DNA of 64,000 nt from Succinivibrio dextrinosolvens (GTDB lineage Bacteria; Pseudomonadota; Gammaproteobacteria; Enterobacterales; Succinivibrionaceae): contig NZ_FPAH01000007.1 of NCBI RefSeq assembly GCF_900116345.1, positions 35,029 to 99,028 of the forward strand, written 5' to 3'. The position numbers and the translations under genes are program-made. Every line of letters starts with the position of its first letter. Position 1 is the stretch's first letter. The notes under the pieces were generated by a model. It searched no databases. It was not told where the DNA came from and saw only the letters and a program-made list of their open reading frames with translations. Shown one piece after another: positions 8,617-17,583 of this stretch.

Positions 8617-9639
8617 CTACTTGTTCTCGTTTCTAGCCTGAAGTGCCATGCGAGCCTGTAGAGAACGCTGGTACTGGTCAATAATAACTGCAAGTACAAT
8701 TACCAGACCCTTGATGATCATCTGCCAGAACTCAGAAACACCGCACATAACCATACCGTCTGAGATAACACCGATGATGAAGGCACCGATTACAGTACCA
8801 ACGATGGTTCCAACACCACCCATCAGAGAAGTACCGCCTAAAACTGCTGCGGCGATGGCGTTCATTTCCCAGGTGTTACCGGTCATTGGGTGAGAAGCAA
8901 CCAGCTGAGAGGTAGCGATGATACCTACAATAGCGGCACATGCGCCTGAGAACATGTAAACTAGAATCTTATCGTTATCTACGTGAACACCTGAAAGCTT
9001 AGCAGCACGCTCGTTACCGCCGATTGCCAGAATGTGCCAGCCGAAAGGAGTCTTGCGCAGAATAACTGCAGCGATGATTGCAATCAGAATCAGAATCATT
9101 ACAGCTACTGGGAAACCAGCAATATCACGGCCGAAGATTTCAAAACCGGTATTGCCTAAAGCTTCCTTACCAACAAGGTTAGGGAAGGTAGCACCGTTAG
9201 AGGTCAGGTTTGCTGCACCACGTGCAATGTACATCATACCCAGGGTAGCAATGAAAGGAGCTACTGCGAACTTGGTGATGATAATACCGTTGATTAAACC
9301 TACAATCACACCGATAAATACAGCAATAAGCACGATTACTGGAATTGAGAAGTAGAAGGTATAACCAAACATGGTGAAACCGTGATTAATCAAAAGACCT
9401 GCAATCATACCGGATAAACCAACTACAGAACCGACGGAAAGGTCGATACCGCCTGTAACCAGCACGTAGGTCATACCAATACCTAAAATACCGTACAGAG
9501 CAACGTGCTTTGCAATCAGAAGAAGTGACTGTGAAGTAAAGAAGGATTCACTTGCACAGGAAAAGAATATGACTAACAGGGTCAGCACAATCAGGGTACG
9601 GCCCTTAAGTATGGTCATAATTACATCATTTTTATTCAT
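8617..9639 (-). CDS. Ribose-type ABC transporter permease (RbsC family)
   Basis: Inner-membrane permease of a CUT2-type sugar importer, 340 residues with about eight to ten hydrophobic segments. Characteristic stretches are YGILGIGMTYVLVTGGIDLS, VGSVVGLSG, FIATLGMMYIARG, and AAVLGGTSLMGGVGTIVGT near the C-terminus. It lies between the two-domain ATPase gene and the EIIA gene on the same strand. It should work with the binding protein at 11959-12924 and the ATPase at 9660-11195. The transported sugar is not evident; an aldopentose is likely from the company it keeps. Confidence 0.9.
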   Translation of the reverse strand: MNKNDVIMTILKGRTLIVLTLLVIFFSCASESFFTSQSLLLIAKHVALYGILGIGMTYVLVTGGIDLSVGSVVGLSGMIAGLLINHGFTMFGYTFYFSIPVIVLIAVFIGVIVGLINGIIITKFAVAPFIATLGMMYIARGAANLTSNGATFPNLVGKEALGNTGFEIFGRDIAGFPVAVMILILIAIIAAVILRKTPFGWHILAIGGNERAAKLSGVHVDNDKILVYMFSGACAAIVGIIATSQLVASHPMTGNTWEMNAIAAAVLGGTSLMGGVGTIVGTVIGAFIIGVISDGMVMCGVSEFWQMIIKGLVIVLAVIIDQYQRSLQARMALQARNENK

Positions 9640-9659
9640 TTTTTATTCTCCGAATTCCT

Positions 9660-11195
9660 TTACTGAGCTTTGTGGCCCATATATGAAGCTTTTACAAGAT
9701 TGTCCTGAGTAATGTCGCTGCCGGTAAGTTCTGCAGTCTTAATGCCGTTTGACAGAACAATAATGCGGTCGGCGATAGCGATAATTTCCTCAAGTTCTGA
9801 AGATACAACCAGCAGTGAAACACCTTTCTTTGCATACTGATAAATCAGGTTGAAGATTTCGGTCTTCGCACCGATATCAATACCGCGAGAAGGTTCATCG
9901 AGCAGCATGATCTTTGGTTTGGTCAGAGCACCCTTGGCGAATACCACCTTCTGCTGGTTACCACCTGATAAGGAAAGAATTGGAAGTTCCTTGTCTGCAA
10001 CCTTGATGTGGACATCTTTAATCATGTCCTCAGTTGCGGCACTTTCTCTGCGCTTATCAATCAGACCCAGTGAATTGGTGTATTCTGCGACATTGGACAG
10101 AGCAATATTCTTATCAATGCTCATGGTCTGAACCAGTCCGTCACGCTGACGATCTTCTGGAAGCCAGGCAAATCCTTTCTTAATCTGCTCTGGAACAGAA
10201 CCAATCTCGATCTTTTCTCCGTTCAGATAAACTTCACCGGTATGTGTTGGACGCATACCCATAATGCATTCGAAGATTTCAGTTCTACCTGCACCTAACA
10301 GGCCGTAAATTCCTAATACCTCACCCTCATGCAGATCGAAGGAAACCTTGTTTAACAGATAACCGCCGCCGTTCTTTGGCAGGGTCAGATCCTTGACCTG
10401 TAAAACCTTGCTGGTCTTTGACCAGTCAACAGCAACATCACGCTTTGGATAGCTCTTGCCTTCACCGACCATCTGCTTAACAATCCAAGGAACATCAATG
10501 TCCTTAACTGCAGCATCAGCAACCAGCTTGCCATCACGGAAGATGGTTACATAGTCACCGATTCTCATCAGCTCTTCCAGACGGTGAGAAATATAAACAA
10601 TTGAGATACCGGTTGCGGTCAGTTCTCTCATGATGTTGAACAGAACGTCAACTTCCTGCTCTGACAGAGATGAGGTAGGCTCATCCATAATCAGAATCTT
10701 AAGATTTGGAATCAGAAGATTTCTTGCAATTTCAATCATCTGCTGCTGACCTACTCTCAAATCTCCTACCATGGTGTCAGGATCGATAGGGTAGTTCAGT
10801 CTTGCCAGAACCTGCTTTGCAAGCTTTCTGTGTTCAGCATCATCCAGAATACCGTTCTTGGTACGCTCTGATGACATGAAAAGGTTCTGGAACACGGTCA
10901 TGTTAGGGAACAGACACAGCTCCTGGTGAATAATGGCAATACCATGTTCACGGGCATCAACAGTTGAATTGAATTCAACTTCCTTGCCCTGCAGATAAAG
11001 CTTACCTGATGACTGTTTCTCAATACCTGCGATAATACGCATCAGAGTTGATTTACCGGCACCGTTCTCTCCAATCAGAACGTTTACCTTACCACGCTTG
11101 ATATCAAAGGAAACCTGATCCAGTGCTTTGGTACCTGGATAGATTTTGTCTATCTTTTCAGCGTGTAAATAGATCTCTTCGTTTTCGTTGCTCAT
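9660..11195 (-). CDS. Ribose-type ABC transporter ATPase, two tandem domains (RbsA family)
   Basis: Energises the sugar importer at the cytoplasmic face. The 511-residue chain has two ABC domains. Domain 1 has an intact Walker A (GENGAGKST, 42-50), signature VGQQQMIEIAR and Walker B LKILIMDEPTSSLS. Domain 2 has the degenerate Walker A GLLGAGRTE usual in this family, with signature LSGGNQQK and IMLLDEPSRGID. Such asymmetry is normal for RbsA/MglA-type ATPases. It follows the DUF2291 gene by 11 bp. Confidence 0.92.
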   Translation of the reverse strand: MSNENEEIYLHAEKIDKIYPGTKALDQVSFDIKRGKVNVLIGENGAGKSTLMRIIAGIEKQSSGKLYLQGKEVEFNSTVDAREHGIAIIHQELCLFPNMTVFQNLFMSSERTKNGILDDAEHRKLAKQVLARLNYPIDPDTMVGDLRVGQQQMIEIARNLLIPNLKILIMDEPTSSLSEQEVDVLFNIMRELTATGISIVYISHRLEELMRIGDYVTIFRDGKLVADAAVKDIDVPWIVKQMVGEGKSYPKRDVAVDWSKTSKVLQVKDLTLPKNGGGYLLNKVSFDLHEGEVLGIYGLLGAGRTEIFECIMGMRPTHTGEVYLNGEKIEIGSVPEQIKKGFAWLPEDRQRDGLVQTMSIDKNIALSNVAEYTNSLGLIDKRRESAATEDMIKDVHIKVADKELPILSLSGGNQQKVVFAKGALTKPKIMLLDEPSRGIDIGAKTEIFNLIYQYAKKGVSLLVVSSELEEIIAIADRIIVLSNGIKTAELTGSDITQDNLVKASYMGHKAQ

Positions 11196-11206
11196 TTACC
11201 GCGCTC

Positions 11207-11848
11207 CTACTTTACAGTCAGCTCAACAGGGGTAATCTGCAGAGGACCTGGTTTTACTGTAAAGCATCCTAGGAAATCAAATTCTTTGCCGTTAAGCTCA
11301 TCCATATTGATTTTTGAAAGAACATCTCTGGTGATAAGTTCGTGGAATGCTACTGAAACCTGTGCCCACTCGATCTGATTGGTATAATCATCGTAGCTGA
11401 TAAGACTGATTGAATCTCTTACAGCTGAACCTTTGAATACTGGACCTACCTGAATTCTTGTCTTAACATCCTCAGATGGATTGCCGGTTAAATCAAATGA
11501 GAAATAACCTGAACGAAGCTTGTTCTTAACTTCGGTTACCTTGCCAGAACCTTTTACGATAAAGGAAAGCTCTCCCTTATCACCCATTGAGTAATATCCG
11601 TATTTGGAGGCAACTGAGTTAAAGTCACCATCTGCTTCCTTGATTAAGGTTGTTAAATCAACAGCATTCTTTTCAAAGTAATCCTTTGCTTTTTCAGCCC
11701 AGAAATTCTTTGCTACTGTTGTTGGATCAAATGCTGCCTCACCGGTTAAAGTTGCTTCCTGTCCCTCTTTGACAACAGTGGCAGAAAGGCCAGCATAAGC
11801 CAGAAATGCAACTGCGAGACCTGCAATAATTACGCGAGCTTTTGACAT
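11207..11848 (-). CDS. DUF2291-type protein of a sugar ABC transporter operon
   Basis: 213 residues with an N-terminal hydrophobic segment (ARVIIAGLAVAFLAYAGLS) that acts as a signal or anchor, then a soluble periplasmic domain. No lipobox cysteine is visible. The domain resembles DUF2291, a family of unknown function found in operons of ribose-type sugar transporters; I recognise it from overall pattern and context, not from a catalytic motif. AGGAG precedes the ATG well. Its gene lies between the binding-protein and ATPase genes, so it probably assists or modulates that transporter. Confidence 0.7.
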   Translation of the reverse strand: MSKARVIIAGLAVAFLAYAGLSATVVKEGQEATLTGEAAFDPTTVAKNFWAEKAKDYFEKNAVDLTTLIKEADGDFNSVASKYGYYSMGDKGELSFIVKGSGKVTEVKNKLRSGYFSFDLTGNPSEDVKTRIQVGPVFKGSAVRDSISLISYDDYTNQIEWAQVSVAFHELITRDVLSKINMDELNGKEFDFLGCFTVKPGPLQITPVELTVK

Positions 11849-11926
11849 GATGTTCTCCTGTTTGAGGCGAAAAAACCCCTATGAGTGCAAAAAGCACCCT
11901 GCTCTAAACTTGTTATTCTTATTAAA

Positions 11927-11948
11927 TGCGCCACAGAAATGTGGCGCA
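11927..11948 (-). other. Intercistronic hairpin after the sugar-binding protein gene
   Basis: Perfect 9-bp stem TGCGCCACA / TGTGGCGCA with a GAAA (TTTC on the minus strand) loop, 11 bp past the binding-protein stop. No good T-run follows on the minus strand. It more likely stabilises the 3' end of the binding-protein message, or gives partial termination, so that more binding protein than permease is made. Confidence 0.65.
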
Positions 11949-11958
11949 GTCTTGAGGT

Positions 11959-12924
11959 TTACTTAGCTAAGGTAAAGTCGTTTAACTTCTTAGCATTGTC
12001 TTTGGTGATAATGATGCAGTCGATTAACTGCTTCTCTGGCTGGCCGGTAGTACCGGTCTTTAGATACTGGTCTGCCTGCTTAACAGCCATCTCAGCAATT
12101 AGAGCAGCAGGCTGCATTGCGGTAGCAGTCATGTTGCCAGCTAGGATTTCGTCACGAGCATCGTTAGAGCCGTCAACACCGATGATCTTCAGGGTCTTGC
12201 CTGCAGCCTTGATAGCAGCAGCTGCACCAACAGCCATGTTGTCGTTACCAGAAATAACACCCTTTAGATTTGGATTGGTCTGAAGAATGGTCTCCATCTT
12301 TGAGTAAGCCAGGTTCTGATCCCAGTTTGCAGTCTGAACAGCAACCATCTTCATGTCTGGATACTGGTCAATAACCTCGTGGAATGCAGTTGAACGGGTC
12401 TTTGCATTGGTATCTGAGTCAATACCGAATAGCTCAGCATACTCGCCTTCTTCTTCCATTGCCTCTACGAATACTTCAGCAGCACCCTTAGCACCCTGAT
12501 AGTTGTTTGCAACGATCTGGGTGATAGCAATACCCTGCTCGTTGATTTCACGGTCAAACAGGAAGGTTGGAATATTGTTGTCGTAGGCACGCTTTACAGC
12601 AGCTACAGTTGCATCAGCACCAGCGTTATCACAGATGATAGCTGCAGCCTTATCAGAAATTGCAGTCTCAAATAGCTCTGACTGTTTTACAGGGCTGTCA
12701 TCGTGTGAAACCATCTTTACGGTGTAACCTAATTCTTTTGCAGTCTTAGCAGCTACTTCTGCCTCAGTCTTGAAGAATGGGTTTGAGTGAGATGGGGTGA
12801 TAATGTACATGATGTTTGAACCGCCACCGGTTAAGCGCTTTGCTTCTGCAGCCTGAACTGATGCTGCCATTGATGAAGCAGCTAACATCATTGCAACTGA
12901 TGCACAGATTTTTGTTAATTTCAT
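11959..12924 (-). CDS. Periplasmic sugar-binding protein (RbsB-like)
   Basis: Captures the sugar in the periplasm for the ABC importer. 321 residues with a Sec signal peptide of about 25 residues ending near VQAAEA. The mature part is a type I periplasmic binding fold of the ribose/galactose group: YIITPSHSNPFFKTEAE at the start, IICDNAGADATVAAVKRAYD, VISGNDNMAVGAAAAIKAAG and IIGVDGSNDARDEILAG. It is the first gene of the transporter part of the cluster and has a 250-bp leader that holds a CRP-like site. The ligand is unknown. Confidence 0.92.
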   Translation of the reverse strand: MKLTKICASVAMMLAASSMAASVQAAEAKRLTGGGSNIMYIITPSHSNPFFKTEAEVAAKTAKELGYTVKMVSHDDSPVKQSELFETAISDKAAAIICDNAGADATVAAVKRAYDNNIPTFLFDREINEQGIAITQIVANNYQGAKGAAEVFVEAMEEEGEYAELFGIDSDTNAKTRSTAFHEVIDQYPDMKMVAVQTANWDQNLAYSKMETILQTNPNLKGVISGNDNMAVGAAAAIKAAGKTLKIIGVDGSNDARDEILAGNMTATAMQPAALIAEMAVKQADQYLKTGTTGQPEKQLIDCIIITKDNAKKLNDFTLAK

Positions 12925-13153
12925 TTAATGACTCCTACTATGTATGTTCTTTGATTAGCTGTTGCATTTGTTAGATATAGCAACAGAAGTTTCTTATTAC
13001 CCCTAAATTATATGTAAATGACTCTACAAGACTTATCACGAAAATATCTTTTTTGTCATAATCCTATTTTGATTCGATCCAAAATTGAGCATAGGATCAA
13101 AAAATGCTCGTTTTCAATCTAAAATTGTGACAAAAATGGCAAATTATGAATAG

Positions 13154-13169
13154 TGTGATTGTATTCACT
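13154..13169. promoter_or_regulatory. CRP-like operator upstream of the transporter operon
   Basis: TGTGATTGTATTCACT matches the CRP consensus TGTGA-N6-TCACA at nine of ten conserved positions. It lies about 230 bp upstream of the binding-protein ATG and just before the 3' end of the upstream gene. The A/T-rich spacer is typical. A second CRP-like site lies before rbsK. Confidence 0.55.
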
Positions 13170-13174
13170 CATTT

Positions 13175-13861
13175 TTATTTCAAAGGGAGTTCTGCAATCA
13201 CTGTTTTCTTAGCATCACACCAGCTGTGAAAGCAGATTTCAAGAGATCTGACAGTCATTGAGCCAAAGGAGACAGGCTCAGAGATTAAAGAGAGAAATTT
13301 CCCGGGATCTGAATATTTTGAGCACAGGCGAGCAATTGTTACATGAGAGGAGAAGGTTTCATATCTTTCATCAAGGACAAGAGAACTGTGTTTAAATTCT
13401 ACTCGAAGACTCCTGCGCAGCTGCTCTAGCGCCTCATCATAATAGCCACAGATCATCACCGCATTATCACTGGCAGAGACACCTTCAAAGCTGATTTCAA
13501 AGGGTCTGATTTTTTCAGCACAGGTTCTGACTGCAGCAACATACTCGTCAATGTTCTGGGGAATTACTCTGCCTCTCTGCCCTTTCAGAACATCCAGCGC
13601 TGTAATATGGAAATCCTCCTGTGGATAGAAATACATCTGAGGCTCTATTTCCTTAAGTCTATCCTCAAAGGCGGCTATTCTTTCACTTACGTCTCTAGAG
13701 ATTCTTATAAGAACAACCAGCGACATAATCTTGTCTTCAACGTAGTCAGTATAGTCAATTCGACCGTTTCCACCTTCAAGAATACAGGTCCGATTCTTCT
13801 CCAGAATCGAAGCATAGTGCTGTGACAGAAAACTGTGAGTGTATTTAAAGGACTGCTGCAT
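13175..13861 (-). CDS. 2H phosphoesterase (LigT/2'-5' RNA ligase-like) protein
   Basis: 228 residues with the two H-x-T motifs that define the 2H phosphoesterase superfamily: HITA at 85-88 and HVTI at 173-176, separated as expected for the bilobal fold. Such enzymes open cyclic phosphodiesters of RNA or nucleotides. The substrate here is unknown. AAGGAG lies about 9 bp before the ATG, so translation should be good. It follows the AraC-type regulator gene by 20 bp and ends 250 bp before the transporter genes. A link to sugar metabolism (such as a cyclic sugar phosphate) is only a possibility. Confidence 0.75.
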   Translation of the reverse strand: MQQSFKYTHSFLSQHYASILEKNRTCILEGGNGRIDYTDYVEDKIMSLVVLIRISRDVSERIAAFEDRLKEIEPQMYFYPQEDFHITALDVLKGQRGRVIPQNIDEYVAAVRTCAEKIRPFEISFEGVSASDNAVMICGYYDEALEQLRRSLRVEFKHSSLVLDERYETFSSHVTIARLCSKYSDPGKFLSLISEPVSFGSMTVRSLEICFHSWCDAKKTVIAELPLK

Positions 13862-13881
13862 AAGACTATTCTCCTTTATCT

Positions 13882-15120
13882 CTATATCAGAGAATCTCTT
13901 ATGGCTTTTGAATTCTTGTAGGCTGCAGGCGTCATTCCAGTTTCCTTCAGGAAAACTCTTCCGAAGTGACTTTGCGAATTAAATGACAGAAGCATTGCGA
14001 TTTCACCTAGTGATCTGTCTGTGGTACGCAGCAGCATCTGTGCTATTTCAATCTTTCTGCGGCGGATATAATCTCCGATGCTCATGTTCTTTTCCTGACG
14101 GAATAGCTTTGAGAGATAGCTAGAACTGATCTTGAGCTTATTACACATCGTCTGCAGATCAAACTTCTCATTTATATGGTGATCGATATACTGACAGGCT
14201 CTGTCCACCGACAGAGATGTGGTTTTGGCTTTTCTCTCCGACAGATACTTTGCTACCTTCTGGGTACATCTTAAGGCGCAGGCTTGGGCCAGAGCATTGG
14301 CATCCGACTCATACTTGCAGTCCTCCACCTCCATGATGAAACCATCAGAGATGGTATACATCTCCTCTACAGAAAGTCCGGCATCAATAGCCGCTCTGGT
14401 AGCAATGGTGATATCAACTATAGCAAGGTTCTTTGCTGAGCGCAGGGTATTTCTGGATAAGGTTCCTCGCATACTGGAATATATAGAATTAAGAGCCTGT
14501 TTTAAGCCCTCAACATTTCCGGTGGTAATTGCAGTCTTGATTGATTCTTCAAACTGCCCCGGATTATGGGTTCTGGAGTTCAGACTCTGTTCTGAGAAAA
14601 TCCTAGCAAACTGCTTGTTGGTATTCTCGATAATATCTTCACTTAAAGCGGTATCCTTAATGAAATCGCTAAGATAGATAAACTCTCCGGTAATGGAGCT
14701 GTGAATTAAAAGCAGGATTGAGGCAAGCTTCTGAACGGTGCAGTAAAAAGGAACCACATTGATGGCGTTGTGTTTTAAGGCATAAAGCTTACAGAAATTC
14801 TGATCAATCTCCGCAATGGAAATCGGTCCTATAACCAGAATGAGATCATCTGTACAGGCTACACCACCGTAAATCACGGGCTTTTCATCAGAAATAATCG
14901 TCAGTCGGCTCTGTCTTATTCTCTGGACGACTCTGGTTCGAAAATCAAAATCGGTCTTAAAGACATTCCAGTCATCATGCTCATTATTATCGAATTTCTC
15001 GTAATAATGACAGTCGCTTTTAAAGATATGGGTAGGAACAGGAAGCAGCTGTTTTAGAAGGCTCAGACCATAAGAAAGAGGCAGTATATTTGCCCCTTTC
15101 CCGTTTTTTTGAATATCCAT
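13882..15120 (-). CDS. AraC/XylS-family transcriptional regulator
   Basis: The C-terminal 100 residues form the two helix-turn-helix units of AraC regulators: FDLQTMCNKLKISSSYLSKL, then RSLGEIAMLLSFNSQSHFGR and GMTPAAYKNS. The N-terminal 300 residues should sense an effector but show no family I can name. The longest frame starts with a TTG at 15156 inside rbsD; the ATG at 15120, 13 bp after the rbsD stop, is more likely. Encoded within the cluster on the same strand, it is the obvious candidate for its specific regulator. Neither start has a strong ribosome-binding site. Confidence 0.88.
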   Translation of the reverse strand: MDIQKNGKGANILPLSYGLSLLKQLLPVPTHIFKSDCHYYEKFDNNEHDDWNVFKTDFDFRTRVVQRIRQSRLTIISDEKPVIYGGVACTDDLILVIGPISIAEIDQNFCKLYALKHNAINVVPFYCTVQKLASILLLIHSSITGEFIYLSDFIKDTALSEDIIENTNKQFARIFSEQSLNSRTHNPGQFEESIKTAITTGNVEGLKQALNSIYSSMRGTLSRNTLRSAKNLAIVDITIATRAAIDAGLSVEEMYTISDGFIMEVEDCKYESDANALAQACALRCTQKVAKYLSERKAKTTSLSVDRACQYIDHHINEKFDLQTMCNKLKISSSYLSKLFRQEKNMSIGDYIRRRKIEIAQMLLRTTDRSLGEIAMLLSFNSQSHFGRVFLKETGMTPAAYKNSKAIRDSLI

Positions 15121-15133
15121 TGCTAAGGAAGAC

Positions 15134-15535
15134 TTAGAATGAAACGTTGGACTCAAGAATTACGTTGCTGTAAGGCTTGCACTCACCGGTTCTGACTACA
15201 GCAACACTCTTCTGTGTTCCTGCCTTGAAAACCTCGTGAGGAACCTCTGCAACCTCAACGCCATTCTTTTTTGCCCAGGTTGCAATCTTCTCATAAAACT
15301 CAGGATTCTGAGTCTTAGACTCTGAGGCGATAGTTACCTTCTGGAACTTGGCTTCAGCATCAACCACGTTGAACACATCAAAGAAGCCTGGAACACTGTA
15401 GGTTACAGCAAGATCGATTCGCTGAACTCCTGGAGGAACAGGAAGTCCGCAGTCGCCAATGGTTAGAGTGTCATAATGACCAAGCTTGGAAATCACATAT
15501 GACAGTTCAGAATTCAAGCATCCGATTTTTTTCAC
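15134..15535 (-). CDS. rbsD: D-ribose pyranase / RbsD-FucU mutarotase
   Basis: Interconverts pyranose and furanose forms of a sugar so the kinase can use it. 133 residues, normal for RbsD. Matching stretches are LNSELSYVISKLGHYDTL with the catalytic-region histidine, DCGLPVPPGVQRIDLAVTYSVPGF and RTGECKPYSNVILESNVSF at the C-terminus. It follows rbsK by 11 bp. Pairing with a ribokinase favours D-ribose, but RbsD relatives may act on other sugars. Confidence 0.9.
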   Translation of the reverse strand: MKKIGCLNSELSYVISKLGHYDTLTIGDCGLPVPPGVQRIDLAVTYSVPGFFDVFNVVDAEAKFQKVTIASESKTQNPEFYEKIATWAKKNGVEVAEVPHEVFKAGTQKSVAVVRTGECKPYSNVILESNVSF

Positions 15536-15546
15536 TTTTTATATCC

Positions 15547-16482
15547 TTAAAGTTTGTCTGTTAATACTTCCTGACCGGACTTCTTAATAAACTCCAGCAC
15601 ATCCTTTGCCTTTGGAATAGATGGGGTTGCGCCCTTTACCTGTACCGCAAGAGCTGAAGCGGCAGTTGCACATTTAATTGCCAGTGCACGGTTCATATCA
15701 GTTGCGATATTGGTAATGAGATAGCCTAAGAAGGTATCGCCTGCTGCGGTAGTATCCACGGCATTAACCTTGAAGGCTTTGCAGGATATAGGTTCAGCAC
15801 CGACTTCTCTTAAGATAGAACCTCTTGAGCCTAAGGTCAGTACAAATGAAGTATTAGGGAATTTCTCACAGAGCTTTTCAAGCAGCACATATGGATCAGT
15901 GTCTTCAGGCATATCAGCCATAGCTGCGCCTTCAATCTCATTTACAATCAGGTAAGCACATTTTTCTAAAGGCAGCTTTAAGAGTTCTGTAGTGAAAGGA
16001 GAAACATTGAAGCAGACCTTCATGCCCTTTTCATAGGCTTTTTCAATCATATATCTGATATTGCTGGTCTCATTCTGCAGAACCAGGAAGTCACCCTTGT
16101 CAAACTTGGCTAGAGTACCGTCGATATCAGATTCAGTGATGGTCTGATTGGCGCCGCCGAAAAGAAGAATGCAGTTCTGACCGCTTGAATCCACCTGAAT
16201 AATGGTGTGTCCTGAAGGACAGTCTCGCATTGCGATATTTGAGAAATCGATTTTATCTCCAGCAAGAACATCTGTCAGGATCTTTGAATCATCTCTGCCA
16301 ACTGCGCCTGCGTGATATACATTGCCTCCGGCTCTGGCCAGAGCTACAGACTGATTTAAACCTTTTCCACCGGCAAAGATGCTTCTGTTGGTTGAAGATA
16401 AGGTTTCGCCTGCTTTAACAAAATGAGGCACATCATAGACATAATCTATGTTTAATGAGCCGTAATTTAAAATTTTTGCCAT
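15547..16482 (-). CDS. rbsK: Ribokinase (PfkB family)
   Basis: Phosphorylates D-ribose (or a close sugar) at O5. About 311 residues with the PfkB N-terminal signature GGKGLNQSVALARAGG and the C-terminal VDTTAAGDTFLGY holding the anion hole and catalytic aspartate. The frame opens at 16494, but the ATG at 16482 has GGGGA five bases upstream and gives the typical start MAKILNYGSLNIDYVY. First gene of the minus-strand cluster; a CRP-like site lies about 130 bp upstream. Confidence 0.9.
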   Translation of the reverse strand: MAKILNYGSLNIDYVYDVPHFVKAGETLSSTNRSIFAGGKGLNQSVALARAGGNVYHAGAVGRDDSKILTDVLAGDKIDFSNIAMRDCPSGHTIIQVDSSGQNCILLFGGANQTITESDIDGTLAKFDKGDFLVLQNETSNIRYMIEKAYEKGMKVCFNVSPFTTELLKLPLEKCAYLIVNEIEGAAMADMPEDTDPYVLLEKLCEKFPNTSFVLTLGSRGSILREVGAEPISCKAFKVNAVDTTAAGDTFLGYLITNIATDMNRALAIKCATAASALAVQVKGATPSIPKAKDVLEFIKKSGQEVLTDKL

Positions 16483-16872
16483 TTCTTTCCCCATGACTGT
16501 TTCTATTATTTTGAGGTTTATGCGTTGTCTATTATTCTAATGGCCGATGCTCATATCTACCACGTCAATAATAATATTATCCGCTTATAAAAGAAATAGT
16601 TGCAATCATCTGTTGTGAGTTCTAACACAAACAAAAAAAGAGAAATTTGTTCAAAATTCCGATTATCCTTCTCATTAATCAGAATTTCCTGCGATTATCA
16701 AGTATAATACGCAGTCAAAATAACTAATTAAATGTCAGATAAAACACAGTACCACTAGTGATTGTTTTCTAATTGCATTAGATACTGTTTAAATTTTTTA
16801 CATTACCCGGTTTTAATTAGGACAGTAGGTATTATTCGATACTGTCGTTATGACTCATAAAATGAGGTAAAA
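16483..16872. other. Divergent intergenic region rbsK / ribB
   Basis: 390 bp without a gene. Besides the CRP-like site it holds a good -10-like TATAAT around 16701-16709 toward ribB and an inverted repeat GACAGTA (16821-16827) / TACTGTC (16840-16846) in the ribB leader. I looked for the conserved FMN riboswitch core often found before ribB and do not see it. Confidence 0.5.
16614..16629. promoter_or_regulatory. CRP-like operator upstream of rbsK
   Basis: TGTGAGTTCTAACACA fits the CRP consensus TGTGA-N6-TCACA with one mismatch, and the flanking bases extend the symmetry to TTGTG...CACAA. It lies in the rbsK-ribB divergent region. The other gene, ribB, begins about 240 bp away. Confidence 0.55.
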
Positions 16873-17523
16873 ATGAGCTTTAAGAACCTTTTGGAAAATT
16901 TCGGTGAAACCCCAATCGATCGTGTAGAGGCTGCTATCACAGCCTTAAAGCGTGGCCGTGGTATTCTGGTTGTAGATAACGAAGATAGAGAGAACGAAGG
17001 TGATCTTATCTACGCAGCAGAAACTGTAACCGATGCTCAGATGGCATTCATGATCCGTGAATGTTCAGGTATTGTCTGCGTTTGTATCGAGGAAGAGCAG
17101 GCAAAAAGAATGAATCTGCCAATGATGGTTAAGAACAATACCTCTGTATACGGTACCGCATTTACTATTTCAGTAGATGCTGCAAAGGGTGTTACCACCG
17201 GCGTTAGTGCTCCTGATCGCGTAAAGGCTATCAAGGCAGTTATCAATCCAGAAGGAAAGCCTGAGGATCTTGCAAGCCCTGGTCATATGTTCCCTCTTGT
17301 TGCCAAGAAAGGCGGTGTTCTAGAGCGTGACGGTCACACTGAGGCTTCTGTTGATCTGGCAAGACTGGCAGGTTTAGCTCCTGCAGGTATTCTCTGCGAG
17401 CTATGTGCTCCAGACGGACTGATGGCTAAGCTTCCACGCGTTACCCAGTTTGCACTTGAGCATGATTTAACCTGTCTTTCAATTGAAGATCTGATTGCAT
17501 ATCGCAAAGCTAAGAACGTTTAA
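16873..17523 (+). CDS. ribB: 3,4-dihydroxy-2-butanone 4-phosphate synthase
   Basis: Converts ribulose 5-phosphate to the four-carbon precursor of riboflavin, plus formate. 216 residues, the length of the stand-alone RibB with no GTP cyclohydrolase II domain. The substrate/metal loop [16 protein letters not shown], the segment [23 protein letters not shown] and [17 protein letters not shown] are all intact. A GAGG lies six bases before the ATG. A strong terminator follows, so it is probably monocistronic. Confidence 0.95.
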   Translation: MSFKNLLENFGETPIDRVEAAITALKRGRGILVVDNEDRENEGDLIYAAETVTDAQMAFMIRECSGIVCVCIEEEQAKRMNLPMMVKNNTSVYGTAFTISVDAAKGVTTGVSAPDRVKAIKAVINPEGKPEDLASPGHMFPLVAKKGGVLERDGHTEASVDLARLAGLAPAGILCELCAPDGLMAKLPRVTQFALEHDLTCLSIEDLIAYRKAKNV

Positions 17524-17531
17524 TCAAAGGC

Positions 17532-17563
17532 GGCGTCAACTTTAAAGTCTGACGCCCTTTTTG
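17532..17563 (+). terminator. Intrinsic terminator after ribB
   Basis: GGCGTCA / TGACGCC stem (17532-17538 with 17550-17556), whose inner part can extend through ACTTTAAAGT, followed by CTTTTTG. Confidence 0.85.
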
Positions 17564-17583
17564 TATGTGGAGTGGTTATCATT

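Noticed and set aside
16600..16872. FMN riboswitch before ribB
   Set aside because: The conserved core of the FMN riboswitch is not visible; only a 7-bp inverted repeat is present.
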